Below are positions 22,968 to 35,472 of a DNA stretch of 64,000 nt, piece after piece. The notes below the pieces were generated by a model, which saw only the letters and a program-made list of their open reading frames with translations, made no database searches and was not told the origin of the DNA. The stretch is from Calonectria ilicicola (lineage: Eukaryota > Ascomycota > Sordariomycetes > Hypocreales > Nectriaceae): the NCBI GenBank assembly GCA_020809705.1, contig CP085835.1, positions 3,534,001 to 3,598,000 on the forward strand, read 5' to 3'. Within the stretch, counting starts at the first letter, position 1. Each line of letters begins with the position of its first letter. The position numbers and the translations under genes were made by a program.

Positions 22968-24955
22968 CTAGCTAAGATTGATTTTGACATTTAATGAGGC
23001 TAATTTCAGGGAAATTTGTTTCCTGCTAGATGATGGCTCGGGTTAATTTGTGGGTGTGACAGTAAAGAAAGTCGGCATCAATCATGTGTATAGGGTAGCA
23101 ACACATAACACAACATGAGAGGGCGGGCCAAAGAACAAGCCTTGTTTTTCAAATGCTTAGAATCAAATAAATTCTTCTATCTCATCATATCACTTGGCGT
23201 TTAACAAGTGTTTGTAATATAGACAAGGATTGGGGGTTTACTTGGTGGCTTGTGAGTGAAGCCGGCCATAATGAAGAGCGAAGTATATCCATTTGAGCGG
23301 TTGCGCTCTGATCCTCAGGAAGACAAGGTCATCCTGGATAACATCTGCGGGACCCGAGGAGTGCAAAATAGCGACATGGCATTATCGAGACAAGGTATCG
23401 ACTGATCAACCTCCTCCGAGCCGAATCCGGTCGTTTGGGTCCTGCAGCCTCGCTTACATTAGTGGGGGACTTTTGGCAGCACAGATGGTGCTGGGACCTC
23501 TAGTGCAAACTGCAATCAATAAATCAGACGCCGGAAGTATGCCGTCTGGCCCGAGCTTCGATACGGAAACATCAATGGACCAAGCGTGCGGAGACTTGTT
23601 AAATTACTGGGTGGGTGAAGACCACTTGGTGGTCTGCGACGCTGATAATCAAGGCCTCTTTCCACAGGGCTAGATGCCCAATTATATCCCCACGGTGATC
23701 CTCGTGTGTGTTTCGTATCGTTCTGGATTTAGTTCGGATATGAATTGTGCAGCTAGTCCCACGAGGCTGTCACGTCTCACTCTCCCCATTAGCTGGATGC
23801 GATGAACCGTCGGAAGTGTCGGGAAGATAATAACAGCGACATTAATTGTGGCACTCACGGATAAATTATCCTCGTTTCGGAACCTCACCAGATTGGATGG
23901 GATTGCTCGGGGATCAAAGATCTGGGCTTTGGGGTCGGGGACCTCCCGCTCGGGAGATTTCCCAAAGACCGAGCGAATCCCCCAGCATCGTGGCATTTGT
24001 CATCTGATCAAGAATTCTCCGACGTGAACTTTATATGGCCAGTTGGACGGAGGCGGGAAGTCTGTTCAACCCGCACCCATTCCTGTTCATATCCGTGCCG
24101 GGTATCGAGCCGGATATCGGTTTGAGAGGGATGGGGACAGACTCAGCCAATAATCAAGAATATATGGGTTGGGGAGGACTGGTTTTGAAGGCGGTTAATT
24201 GTGAATAGGGTTGTGAAGTCACTGGCCTTAGCGCAAACCTTAGACGTGTAACTTTATTAAACTTGTAAAACTGGAAAGGATACCCGTCGCATGTTGTCAT
24301 GATCAGCTCCGTCTTGTTGCCATTTCAACCTCGGATCCACTTCTGCTGTCCAGTGAGAGAATTAGCTCCTTGGGGCTTGTCATTACGCAAGCTACTAATA
24401 GTTTCCAAGCCTCTGTATCGCTCTCGACACACGACCCGAGACGGCGGAGGCCTTGGCGGCGAGGCGAGGGACCTGGCCTAGCCCTAAGAATAACTTGGGA
24501 CAGTGGCAGTGTTCGACGTGAGCTTTGGAATCACTTCTAGTCCCGTCTCAGAAGACGCCGCCGTCATGACCTTTATGCGAACGCGCCGTGGGACCCTGGC
24601 GAACTCTATTTCCCCTGCGTCGTATTGATAGTGGACGGCGCCACACGAGCGTCCGCGCTGAGATTAGTGCGTCGAGCTAGGCTAGGCCCAGTTATACCCT
24701 CATTGGCGGAATTGGTGCGAAAGGGGGGCACTTTATTAGACGGTTTCTTGACTTATGGCGTGGCAAATTATTGGCACTGGAGTGGTTGTACAGGATCAAC
24801 CAAGCTGTCCAAGTCGGCTGACAGACTGGCGCTAGTTGATGGCACCTATCTAGTAGCCGTGTCCGCTCGCGTTTCGTTCCTTTTTCCCGACATGCTATTT
24901 GTTCTTGACGTCGGGGCTGCACCATTGTAGGGCGTCCAACTCGCTCCATGTCTCA
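22968..24955. other. Long intergenic region, no supported gene
   Basis: Nearly 2 kb. A 42-codon reading (23271-23396, beginning MKSEVYPFERLRSD and followed by a GTATCG donor) looks protein-like, but I could not extend it into a gene. Other open frames lack recognisable motifs. Confidence 0.4.
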
Positions 24956-26416
24956 ATGTCTCTGGCACCCTCCGCGGGGGCCGTTCTGGTAAGAAAATGA
25001 AGGGTTCCAAGCACGCGAATTGAGAGGGAATAAGTCTCTCGTTGCGGGCTTTCAATCTGGGGATACCCTCGGCTAACCGGACCACAGGCCACCATCTACA
25101 CGCTCATTATTATCGCAGCTGCTATGATCGTGGCCAGGCTGTATCTCCGCCTGGTTATACAAAAAGCAAAGTTGCTGATCAGCGACATTATTATGATAGT
25201 CGCCTGGTGTGCCGCAGTCTCTACCGCATCGTTTGACATTGTTTTCGAGAAGACGGGAATTCTTTCCCCTGACATTTACTACCCGCTTGTGAATTTCGAA
25301 GCCCCACCACATGTCATGTCCTATATTTTCAAGGTATGAGAATAATTTTTGTCCAGTGGCTTTTTCATTATGGAGTTGTGATGCCTAATATCGATTCTTT
25401 CACAGATGACATGGGCTTCCGTCCTACCTTTTTTTTCTACCCTCTATCTCAGCAAGGCCTCATTACTTGCGACATATTTCAAGTTGTTTCCTCTTTTTAT
25501 GCGTAAAAGACGCATTATCCTGTGGATTACTTCCATTTACGTGGCAATGGCCTACATTGTTTCAATGTGCCTGCAGCTATTTTTGTGCATGCCTATGTCA
25601 CGGAATTGGTAAATACTACCTTCCTCCTCGCACCTCTGATGGCAGAACTTTGCTAATATCTGTCAAGGGAGGCCATCAATCCAGAAAATCTTTGTCCCAC
25701 TTGGGCGCCTAAAATCGTTTTTAATGTCGCTTGGAGTTTGCATTTTGTCGGCAGTGTGGCAAGTGAGTTATTTCACACCTCGAGCGAGTTTTATTTTGGA
25801 CAGCCACTAACTTGACACCTTAGTTTTTGTATTGCCATTTTCCATTCTCTCAAATCTTACACTAAGCCCTAAAATGAGAATAGCCGTGTACAGCGTGTTT
25901 TTACTGGGCATTATAGATATTGCCTTCTCCTTGACCCGGTTCCTTACGATCAAACTATCGAACGCCGGAAATCTTAGACCTATGACTATGATCGGTAAGT
26001 GATTACTACTAAGTTGAAATTTTGCTTTCGGATCGCCTGGTCTAATATGGATGATTCGACTAGAATTATGGAGCGCTCTTGAAGCCTACGTCGGCCTCAT
26101 TGTGGCTTGTATGCCTTCATTACGGCCCTTTCTTCGGCACAATTGGGGGAGGTCAACCAATGACAGTTATGAGAACCAGAGACCTATGAGATCTGATCCA
26201 TCACGTCGCCGAGATCAGAACGGGTTTACAGAGATTGACGAGGCGTCATATATGGGCGCCAGCGGATTGGCTGCAAGTCAAAGAACCGAGATGAATCGGG
26301 ACTCCCCGGATCACGATTTTGACAGCGAGTCGGATGATAAAACGAGAGCACAAAGCGACATCGAGCTTGTAAACGTACAAATGAAGGTGCCGGAGGATGC
26401 ACGTACGCGTACATAA
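24956..26416 (+). CDS. Fungal rhodopsin-domain (SAT4/PTH11-like) seven-helix membrane protein
   Basis: Six exons (24956-24988, 25088-25333, 25406-25608, 25668-25762, 25824-25994 and 26064-26416) join in frame to 366 aa. The protein starts MSLAPSAGAV and goes directly into TM1 (TIYTLIIIAAAMIVARLYLR). Family hallmarks are the LYLR after TM1, ISDIIMIVAW in TM2, YLSKASLLATYFKLFP in TM3, the RNWEAINPENLC loop, NVAWSLHFVGSV, LPFSILSNLTLSPKMRIAV with the typical P-x-LSPKxR turn before TM6, and LWSALEAYVGLIVACMPSLRP in TM7. A long polar, Ser/Arg/Asp-rich cytosolic tail follows. These proteins are membrane-bound; some relatives act as plant-surface or host sensors (PTH11), but most are uncharacterised. 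The tail and its charge suggest phosphorylation, which is inference. Confidence 0.85.
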
Positions 26417-26534
26417 TTATAATGATGCAAAATGATACCCATCCATTTATTCTTTAATTTAGTCTCCCAAAACTATGGCCGTTGAGTGAAATCTGCACCG
26501 AATGAAACAAACGAAATCTGGCAGCAAAAAATTG

Positions 26535-28012
26535 TTAATTACCATTGGGCTTGAAATCGTGTGCTCGATGATACTCATTATCTTCCGGGATGTTGTGCGG
26601 CTGATATATCTCGCCTGCTTGCAGAGCGGCAACAGCCTTGCCATATTCTTGATACGCGTATTCCTGGCAGTCATGTCCGAAAATCCAATTAGGTCGTGGC
26701 ATTGTAATCAAACTAGTGTCCTTTGCAACAGCGGCCCAGTCTGTCTTGTGCCACATGTCTCGGGTCTCAATACCCATTTGCTGAATTATACTGGCTCTCT
26801 TGTACCTGATTGCCTCAGCTGCCCGAAGGGACATTTGAACTCCAGCTTTTCCACCGAGCTCGATAGCGATGGCCAAGGTCGCTGCGTCTTCGATGGCTTG
26901 GGCGGCGCCTTGGCCAGATGTTGGAAGAAAGGGGTGAGCAGCATCACCAATAACCATCATTCGCCTACCTGGTGAGACCCATGTAGGCAGGGCATCTCTC
27001 CACAGAAGCTTGAAGTCAATCAAATGACCTGGAGGCGTTTTTCTTGCAATATTTTCAATCTTCTCCTTGATTGGCCAATCATCAATGTATTTCAACATGT
27101 CATCGACCTTGCCTGGGAATGACCATGATTCCTCAATCTCGTATGAGTCCTATATCCGCCGTGTGAGTAGAGTCATAAAATGTTATATTTTAGGACACTT
27201 ACTTTATGAGTGCACATCCAGAACGCCTCTTTACCGTTCTTACCTGTGCCAAACATGACATGAATATCTTGACCGAGGTATACCAAGGACCTGTCGTATG
27301 ATTCTGTGCCTTCAAGCAACCACTTCGTTTCGGGATCAGCACGAATATCGTCGGCGTTGAACCAAGCGCGGTACATGGCGTAACCAGAGGACACAGGCGA
27401 AAGATCTGACTTGGTCATGGCGCTTCTGGCTTTGCTGTGAACGCCATCAGCCCCAATGACGCAGTCAGCAGAGAATTTGACCCCATTGACAATAATGCCG
27501 GCTTCATCATCATTTTCCCAGTAGGATGTGATGCGATCCCCAAAATGAAACTCTACTCCTAATTCTTTTGCGTGTTTGTAGAATTCCATGGCTAGCTCTC
27601 CTCTGTGAGCAAGGTAGCCTTGAGGATAGGTATACCCGTCCATATTACTCGATACGAGAAGCTCCCCTTTGTTATTGTAGATATCCATGGTCTCGGGCTT
27701 GTTGACAAGAGGATACAACGCTCGATCGACTGAACCGTCTCCCCATTTCTTGATGATGCGTGTGGCGTTCCATGGAATACCTAAACTATCGCCTTTGCGA
27801 TGTTAGTGTACCATAAGACATGAAGACTCTTTTCGCTTACCTATCGGCTTCAACTCTTTATGCTGTTCAAACGTAACTACTTTGTGTCCTTTGCGTGCAC
27901 ACTCGACGGCTAAGGCGAGACCTCCAAGTCCTAAGCCCACAATGATCACCTTTATGCCGCTAGAGTTTGGAGGTGCAACACCATCAGGTCCTGCGCCCTT
28001 TGTTTGTGTCAT
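26535..28012 (-). CDS. FAD-dependent monooxygenase (salicylate hydroxylase / PaxM-like)
   Basis: Exons 27841-28012, 27203-27792 and 26535-27149 join in frame to 458 aa. The N-terminal dinucleotide-binding fold has VIIVGLGLGGLALAVECARK followed by VVTFEQ. The second FAD motif is ADCVIGADGVHSKAR and the third is MMVIGDAAHPFLPTSGQGAA. There is no signal peptide, so it should be soluble, though a few relatives are membrane-associated. Such enzymes hydroxylate or epoxidise aromatic, polyketide or terpenoid substrates with NAD(P)H. The start faces that of an O-methyltransferase 310 bp away, as expected for a shared promoter in a small tailoring cluster. No synthase lies in the window, so the substrate cannot be deduced. 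All three FAD motifs are intact. Confidence 0.88.
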
Positions 28013-28322
28013 TATTTCGGATGGGATATTGTTATTGAGTAGATTGATTATGCTTTATGGTGCTTTTTATCAGATAAGATTACGAAACGACAGTTATATA
28101 AATACTTATTTCTTCTATCCTTGGCATTATATGATTGTATTGTCATTTACTCAATGTGTGGGGAGGTTGGAACCCCACAAGTTCGCCCTTTACCCCATCG
28201 TGTGGGGGATTCGGCACCCCCACCCACCTCCGCCGCGCAGCTACTTAAAATACTTATATGTGGAGGCTTCGTCATCACTGTAGTTTATCAGATGCAACCT
28301 TACTGCCAAAGACTTTGTCGAA
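28013..28322. promoter_or_regulatory. Bidirectional promoter of the monooxygenase / methyltransferase pair
   Basis: The two start codons are 310 bp apart. The space holds GC-rich, partly symmetric words: GTGGGGAGG with AACCCCAC near 28157-28177, and TCGGCACCCCCACC near 28210. Words with CGG and CCG could be Zn2Cys6 regulator sites. This is suggestive only. Confidence 0.45.
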
Positions 28323-29885
28323 ATGTCTTTTCATCATATTTTAAGTAGTATCCAAGAAAATGGAAAGCTGCTGTCAAGGGAAATGGGCAGCAGCGCCACC
28401 GATTTGAATGACTTCAGCCTCGAAGGGCCGTTTGATGGAAATAATGATCAATCCGAAGCGGCTTGGACACTCGCGCAAAAGCTTGTCACAGATTGTAACC
28501 AGCTGATTTCGATCCTCACCCCTCGGCGTTTTCAGGCTCTGAAATATGCCTGTTCCGGAGCACTTCCAACTGCCATTGGCATTGCAGCCCACTTTCGGGT
28601 CGCCGATCTAATTGAAGATGCGGGCGGCAAGGCCTCTATATCCGACCTTGCAAGAGAGGCCAAGACGGATGAGCGAAAGCTAGGTGAGTAGGCCCTTTTA
28701 TCACCTGCTATTTCAACTATCCCGATTACTGATCACCTGTACAGAGAACCTGTTGCGAACTTTGTCTTGCAATAACATGTTTGTCCAACAAGAGCCTGGA
28801 GTTTATGCAAATAATCGACAAAGTAGAGTCTTGTTAAAAAGTGAGGGTGCCTCAGAGATGATCGAATTCTAGTGGGTTTTGCTGCTGCTGATTTTGAAAT
28901 GACTTGACACCTGACGTTCGGGGCTTAGTTCTTTGGTTCTGGGGCGCTCGTTTGATGGTCTATTACCTCTTATGACCGATCCCGTGAACATGCATACTAT
29001 TGATCCCAGAAAAGGAGCGTTTAGTAAAGCTTATGGAGTTCCTTTGGGAATTTCGGACTGGATGATGTCGCCTTCAAATCAAGATGCGCTATTACAATTC
29101 ATCGCCGGAATCCCGTGGCTGAGCAGAATTTCCTCTGAAGAGACAGTTAATGGATATGAGTGGGATCAATGGGGGCCAACTGCCCACATATGCGACATGG
29201 GATGTGCTGACGGAGGAATCATGTCGGACCTGAAAACTAGACATCCGTTAATGCGAATAACTTGCCAGGACTTGGAGCCCGTGCTGGCTAGAACTCGACA
29301 GGTAGGCAAGCAAGAAGTAATTAGAATAACCCGATTGATTTTAACAAGGCTTCTAGACTATGCAGCAATTTCACCCGAATTCGTTGGAAAATGGAGAGAT
29401 TACAATTCAAAACCATGATTACTTCACTCTCCAAACGGTTTCAGCGGACGCCTACTGGTTACGAGGAGTTCTGTAGGTTCTCTTGACCACAATTTTGGAA
29501 TCAGAGGCTAATATTTCCTTTCTTGGGCTTATTGTTTAGTCATGATTACTCCGATGAAGATTGTGTGATGATACTGAATCACCTCAAACCCATATTGCGT
29601 CAAAACAAGCGAGCGCGCGTCGTCATCAACGAGATTGTGCAACCAGAATTCCTAATAAAGCCGAAAGAAATGCACTTGCCTGCTTCTGATGCGGTTTCGG
29701 AGACACAATCTTCCTTTCCCGAATTGACGACCCTGATGCAACTACATACCACTGCGTTTATGGGTGGAGTTGAGCGCTCATACAAAGAATTTGATCAATT
29801 GTTTTCTCGCTCGGGTTATAAGATTGTCAAGTTCAAGAAATTGAAGCATTTTACCAGCATTATCGAAATAGCTTTGAATGAGTAG
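28323..29885 (+). CDS. S-adenosylmethionine-dependent O-methyltransferase
   Basis: Five exons (28323-28683, 28745-28871, 28929-29301, 29366-29472 and 29540-29885) join in frame to 437 aa. The intron at 28872-28928 was placed because it is the only GT-AG pair that joins MIEF to the downstream family sequence. The N-terminal helical dimerisation region has ALPTAIGIAAHFRVADLIED. A linker includes DPVNMHTIDPRKGAF. The SAM-binding motif is ICDMGCADGGIMSDL, with Asp-Met-Gly-Cys in place of the common DVGGG. Later come QNHDYFTL, the WLRGVLHDYSDEDC motif with its His-Asp, and the C-terminal NEIVQPEF. This is the COMT-like fungal family that methylates hydroxyls of secondary metabolites. Divergence from the monooxygenase suggests hydroxylation followed by methylation of the same product, which is inference. 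Confidence 0.85.
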
Positions 29886-31327
29886 CAAGGGTTGCGATGC
29901 TGATATTTGTCAAAGGCTGAACAGCTCCGCCGTACCGTTGGCTCTTCGAGCTTGGTCGCTAAATCTAAAATACTAGAACGGAATCAAATCATATTTGTCA
30001 GCGTAGAGACGAAATCATTCTGTAAGCAAAGTGGGCCATTGTTTTTGCAACTATGCCACCAGAAGCCTTATTGGTATTGGTGTCATGTCATCTGGATGTG
30101 CCCGAATGATGGATAGAAATTGATACGTGCTTTGATGACATCTCCACTGCATGCCAAGTTCACTGTCGTGAGGCATTGATGGGGCTCTAGCTCCAACATG
30201 TAGAAGGCTTACTGAACAACTGCGTCATTTAGACTCCATATTTCTTTCTACGGGTGGCGGAGCCCAGTCTGACAAGCATCGCCGGAAAGTGTCAGCAGGT
30301 GGTATTCTTCTGCTAAGTCAGCACCGCCGCTTTGATCCCAGCAAATGAAACCGCTGGACACATGTACTAGTGGATATTTACCCACGTAGAGTACCTTGTA
30401 GAGACGAAAAAACTTGCCTATTGCTTATATGAACAATGTTGATGTTGGTGTTACACAGCATTAGATTCAGTTGCCTTGCGAGCAATTTGGGAGGGTGACA
30501 TACAATAGAAGGCCTCAAACCTGGCTACCTCATAGAAGTGCGGAATGCTACCTCGTGATGTCCGCAGCCCTCTGAAGTGGACCCTATGAGTGGTCACTGA
30601 TAAAGTAGAATTGGTATAAAGACAATAAGGCGTCCGGGCGACCAACTCATGTCGGAAAAAACGCCCAAAGACACCGTCCTTGCCAACACTTGGAGACCAA
30701 TAGAAAACACCGGCTGCCCAATTTGCACTTTGAATTTACGCAAAGATCCGATGATGCACGAATTTTGGTCACAAGCCCAAATATACAACGTACGAAGGCC
30801 AAGGACCAACGATGGCTTCTGTTTATTTGGTATTCTTTGGCATCTAACGATGCCACGTCATTCATAAGCATATTGCCATAGCTTCACTTAAAAATTGTCC
30901 GAATCTTTGGGTGGGTGACATGGTTGATTTGATTTCATTAGGTGTCGCAGGGCAAATTGTGGGAGAGTTTCTGGTTGTAGATAAAACAAGCATGCATGAC
31001 ATCAATCAACAAACCAAGGGATCTAGCTACTATATTTAAAGAACCACCCCCTCTGGTATGTGTTGGCATAGTATGATCAGCACTCCGACTTCGACTTTTG
31101 TGGAATATTTCCTTGCCTGCTAGTAGTAAGAGCCTTAATGGACTATGAAATTTTGAATACCAAGTCTTCTGCTTCATCAACGAACAGTACGAGACATACA
31201 ACCGCTCAAGTCTACACGGATCAATCAAATACTATTTAGTAGTCAATACATCATACAATTTTCAGATTTTACCAAACGGGCATCTTTCGACAAAGGCTTT
31301 ATTCACAAGCCAACATAAAGACACATA
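29886..31327. other. Intergenic region, no gene seen
   Basis: About 1.4 kb of ordinary composition with short open frames on both strands. None has a recognisable motif. Confidence 0.45.
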
Positions 31328-33507
31328 ATGCCACGGCTTATCGCTTACAGACCGGTGCGAATCTTCTGGATTAATGAAGCCACAATGAAGAAGAAGAACA
31401 GGACCATGAGAAATAAGAAAAAAAGGACGAAAGAACGGACCAAAGTCCGGACAACCCAGCTAAACAACGAGTCTTCAAACGGGCAACATTCATCAAAATA
31501 TACCACGATCGAGTCAGATTTACATACAACCCTTGCAGGTCTAAGCGGACTTTACATAGAGACGGGTCGTAAATTAGGTGTAAAAGAAGCATGCTTAATT
31601 GAATTTTGCCTGACTGGATCTGCGGCTACAGATTCCATACCGCATTCGATTGAGTGTATTTCAAATTTTTGTCCAGGAAGTACGCTTGAAATACTGCATG
31701 GTATCATACCAGGCACAATAAAGAAAAATGCTCTTCTCGGTATTTGGCAGCACCAAGCAACTGGGTTGACTGCGACTCGCGACTATCTCTGCCCTCTCGA
31801 TGCACGCGAGCTTCAACTCGCATTGTTGGAAAACGTGCGCTCGCTATGCTATAGATGTTCCCTCTACGTCATAAATCTAACTTGTAGTAGATTTCCGATA
31901 CTACTAACGCCAAAAATAGTGACCGCGGGATGAATAGCGCTAGGATCCTCAAAGTGTAAGTTATTCATCTATCTGTGATCATTTGTGCCTTCAAGCTAAC
32001 CGTTAAAAGATTTATACCTAATTTAAATAGGCTGGCAATAGCTGCACTAACTTCTACTGCCACAATGAACGAAGCTGTGGCTCTAAGAGAAAGCTTTTAT
32101 CGCCATTTGAGCTTCACTAGTTTCATTGGACAAACCCCTTCAGTTAGCTCCTCCTCCTTATCTCTTACTGAGAATTAATCTAGATGAAGCAATAGCTGAC
32201 ATTGGCCGAGCGCTTTGGGATACCGTTTTTCCAGTTTGGTTTTGATGTTCCTTATTACGTAGTTAGGAGAACACTCACCTCTGGACCACCAGCTGACCGA
32301 CGACTCAGGGGTTCTTCAGGGCAACCAGAAGATAAAAGTCCGCTACGAGAAGTCAAAGAATTGAGGTTTCTATCACGCGATTCTGAAGCAGACCCCATCT
32401 ATTTATGCGAAGCCCAAATGACTCTTCTCATTACTGGAACTAGCGATTCAGAATGGTCCGCTTATTTCATTACGGATACCTATTTTGATGATGTGCAGAC
32501 GAGAGAAAGTGCCGATCAAGAGGATGAAATAGAAGCAGCTCAGGGCGTCTTAGAAGTCGATCCTCTGACAGGAAGTCAGAGCGACATCTCCATGGCAGCT
32601 TTGACACCCTCTGAGTATTTCTGGATTGTGTTCCAGCCGCGGTTAGAACAAATGAAAACGGAATGGTGCAACCTAGTTCCTCAATTGAAAGCTATGATCA
32701 AACAGTATGTGAGTAACAACGATTTTTGCATTTTCCGTGTAGGCACCTAACCAGGGATATGCTAGATAAACACCTGTCCCCTTACTAGGTCTGAACTTTC
32801 CAAAGCACCTAGTCCCGAGGCACGAAGTACCGTACACGAATCACATAACTCCATTATGCAGACAGAAAAATTATTGAACGAAGTCATCCATACACTAGAG
32901 TCACTATTGAGAGAATCTCTAGGAATGGATGGGCTAGTTATCAAAGACCCAGGATGGGAATTACAATATCTCCAAGAAATCAAATTTTATTTTAGAGAGC
33001 TGGAGAATTGTTTAATTAAGCTCAAAAATATGAAGGTTACATGTGCAGATTATAAAGACAATGTTGGTTCACTCATCTGGCAACTCGAACATACTAATAT
33101 ATGATCATAGTTGGCAATTTACTTGAATCGGCAGGGTAAGGTAGATGCCGATGATCAGAAACAAACGACTAATGAAATGCGAGACATTAGTTATGTGATG
33201 TTGTTTGCAAGTTTCTCTTATCATTTTCGAGTCATGTTACTAATCACCTATGCAGGTGGTGTCTCCGATCGCAATTCCGGCAGCGGTGCTTTCAATGCAC
33301 GAGAAAGCAATTCCTCGTTCTCTCAGAGATAGCAGCGCTTCATTTATTTATCTAGCATTTGCTACGATGATGTTGATTGGGATTCTTGTTGCGGGGATGA
33401 AGAATTGGAGTTGGATTAAAGACACGGCGAGGGCAAAGTTGAAGACATGGTTTGATAACACAGCGTCCAAGGGGGATCTTGAGCATCAGATTTGCTCAAG
33501 CTCGTAA
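31328..33507 (+). pseudogene. Decayed CorA-like fungal membrane protein gene
   Basis: Pieces of one family lie in several frames: MNEAVALRESFYRHLSFTSF (about 32065), APPPYLLLRINLDEAIADIG (about 32145), then PFFQFGFDVPYYVVRR, IYLCEAQMTLLITGTSDSEW, TDTYFDD, EVDPLTG, TPSEYFWIVFQPR, a helical segment with LLNEVIHTLESLL, and a C-terminal part with SPIAIPAAVLSMHE and a membrane span from IYLAFATMMLIGILVAG. This is the layout of a fungal family with a CorA-like end. The frame changes near 32115 and again near 32220 (between ALWDT and PFFQF) without any possible intron. The join after KQY (32707) also has no ordinary acceptor in phase. I therefore call it a pseudogene. The first 200 codons (31328-31933) are a basic, unrecognised N-terminal frame that may or may not belong. 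Confidence 0.5.
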
Positions 33508-34468
33508 TCGAGCGGCAGATCTATGACAAATATAGCCAGGACGACATGAGCTTTTACTGGCAGACCGATTTTACTGAATGCGTATCATCGTTGTGAATGT
33601 TTAGCAACGGGTGCTTTAGCTCAATGAGCATACTTATGTTTAGTGATACTTTTAAATATAATCCATGGTGAACCATAAATGTATCATAACTCGCTGCGTT
33701 GCGTATGCAGATCTTGTATCCCCCTTGCATTGTTTCTGTCAGTTGCGGCTCAACCAAAGTTCCAGGGGAGATCTCTGCCAATTAAAAATGTCCCACGGAA
33801 ACTGGTGTGTCTAAATCAAATATGGATTGGCAAAAGGTGGCTTGATGAGTACCCTGACTTACTTAAGGTTAACTATTTGAACAGATGTCTGCTATTTATT
33901 GAGAGGTGTCTAGGCGGTGAGATATGTCAGCCAAGTTGGGGTCCAGAGAAACGGCTCGCACCGCGAGGGTCTCAATAATAGGGTGTCTGACTCGAAGCCG
34001 AATGTCTCTCGGCCCGCCACAATGGCAATCTCTCGGTCCAGCGTTCAGCAAAGCCAAAACTAGACTAATGCAAGGAGACTCAAGCCACTGCACGACATAA
34101 AATATTTCGCATGACTGGCAGCAACGCATGGGCTAGTCGCGCTACATATACTTAGAATCTCTGACAAGTCTTTGAGAGCACGTGCTTTAGACTTACAAGA
34201 GCTAATAAGTATAATGTAAACAAGTTGAAGATGGGCAATGAGGTCACAATGAGCGATGTACCTACTACACTCCTCTCGATCATATATTTGAGACTCGAAG
34301 AGATAACCCCCCAAGTTTAAATCTGGATTAATACACCTTAGAACAGCACTGCTCGTATCCTGTCACACTGCTCGTATCCTGTATCCATTTGAAAGCAGCC
34401 TTTCCTGCCTTTTTCCTTCCACTATGCTGTATTTATGACTGTTTAATTTAATATATTAATCCATATAA
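33508..34468. other. Intergenic region before the first AT-rich block
   Basis: No gene is seen. A 19-bp tandem duplication lies near its right end. Confidence 0.45.
34347..34384. repeat. 19-bp tandem duplication
   Basis: CACTGCTCGTATCCTGT occurs twice with a 19-bp period, next to the AT-rich block. Confidence 0.8.
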
Positions 34469-34957
34469 AACCCTTATTCTTTATTTTCTTTAAAAATCTT
34501 TTTTAATTCTTTTTAAAGAAAGATCTTTTATATTTAAATATATTAAAATATTTTAATATTAATTTTATTATTTATTATTATTTTTAAATAAAAATCTTAT
34601 TTTTATTTAAAAGATTTTTTTTAAAAAAAAATTTATATTTTTAAAAAATTAATTTAATTTTAATTTAATTTTTTATATTATTTTATTTTTATATTTTTAT
34701 TATTTTTTTTTAAAGTTTTTTTAATTTTTAATTTTTTATATTTAATTTAATATTATTAATTTAAATTTTTTAATAAATATATTAAATTATAAATTTTATT
34801 TTTAAAAAATTATTATTTTTATAAATAATATATTATTTAAATATTTTAATTATATATATATATATTTTTAAAAAAATTTATTTAATATATATTTAAAAAA
34901 GAATTATTTAAAAAAGATTTATTTAAATAAAATTCTTCCTTTTATTATATAAGGGTT
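34469..34957. mobile_element. MITE-like, extremely AT-rich block with short inverted ends
   Basis: A 489-bp stretch of almost only A and T begins with AACCCTTAT and ends with its inverse complement ATAAGGGTT. The flanks read CCATATAA on the left and CCATCTAT on the right, which would fit a decayed 8-bp target duplication. The near absence of G and C fits RIP of a small repeated element. Alternatively it is a simple low-complexity region with chance inverted ends. Confidence 0.4.
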
Positions 34958-35472
34958 CCATCTATCAAGGTTTTCATCTTGTGTTACCTTTAGGCTTCAG
35001 AGTTGGCACAAGGGCGATTGTACCAATCGATGTGAAAGTCTATCATGAGGCGTGCCTTTAGGTCCCGTGACCTTGTCGGCATCTTCCTTTCCTAAAAGGA
35101 AGAAAATAACTATATGAAAGACACCTTAGAACAGTCAAAACACATGATTGATTGGAGATTTTCGCATGGATCTTAGTAGGGTTTTAGATGTGTATTTGAG
35201 CTACTGGTAAACTTGATTCATTCCTAATGCTACAAAAAAAGAATGAGAAAGAAAGAGAAGACAAAAAAGGAGTTCCAGACCCCAACATATGCAGCCGATA
35301 ACACCAAAGGAAAATAAAGGTTCGAACAAGACAAATCCGAAATTTGACCATGGGGATGGAACAGCGATGCGTCGGAATCATCTCGAGAATGAACAAGTAA
35401 CTGCGGAGAAGGTCTGTATGATTGTGAGTTGCAATCGGACCAGAGGGCAGAACCAAGCATACCTTTTGATCT
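34958..35472. other. Short gene-free stretch
   Basis: Normal-composition sequence between the AT-rich block and the small cysteine-rich gene. Only overlapping short open frames are present. Confidence 0.45.

Noticed and set aside
24625..24930. 101-codon plus-strand frame before the rhodopsin-domain gene
   Set aside because: No motif, no plausible splice partner, and competing frames on the other strand.
27882..28283. 133-codon plus-strand frame over the monooxygenase start
   Set aside because: It overlaps the intact N-terminal exon of the monooxygenase and shows no family motif.
31328..31933. Independent 201-codon gene
   Set aside because: The N-terminal Lys/Arg run is low-complexity and no family is recognised; it is kept only as a possible part of the decayed CorA-like gene.
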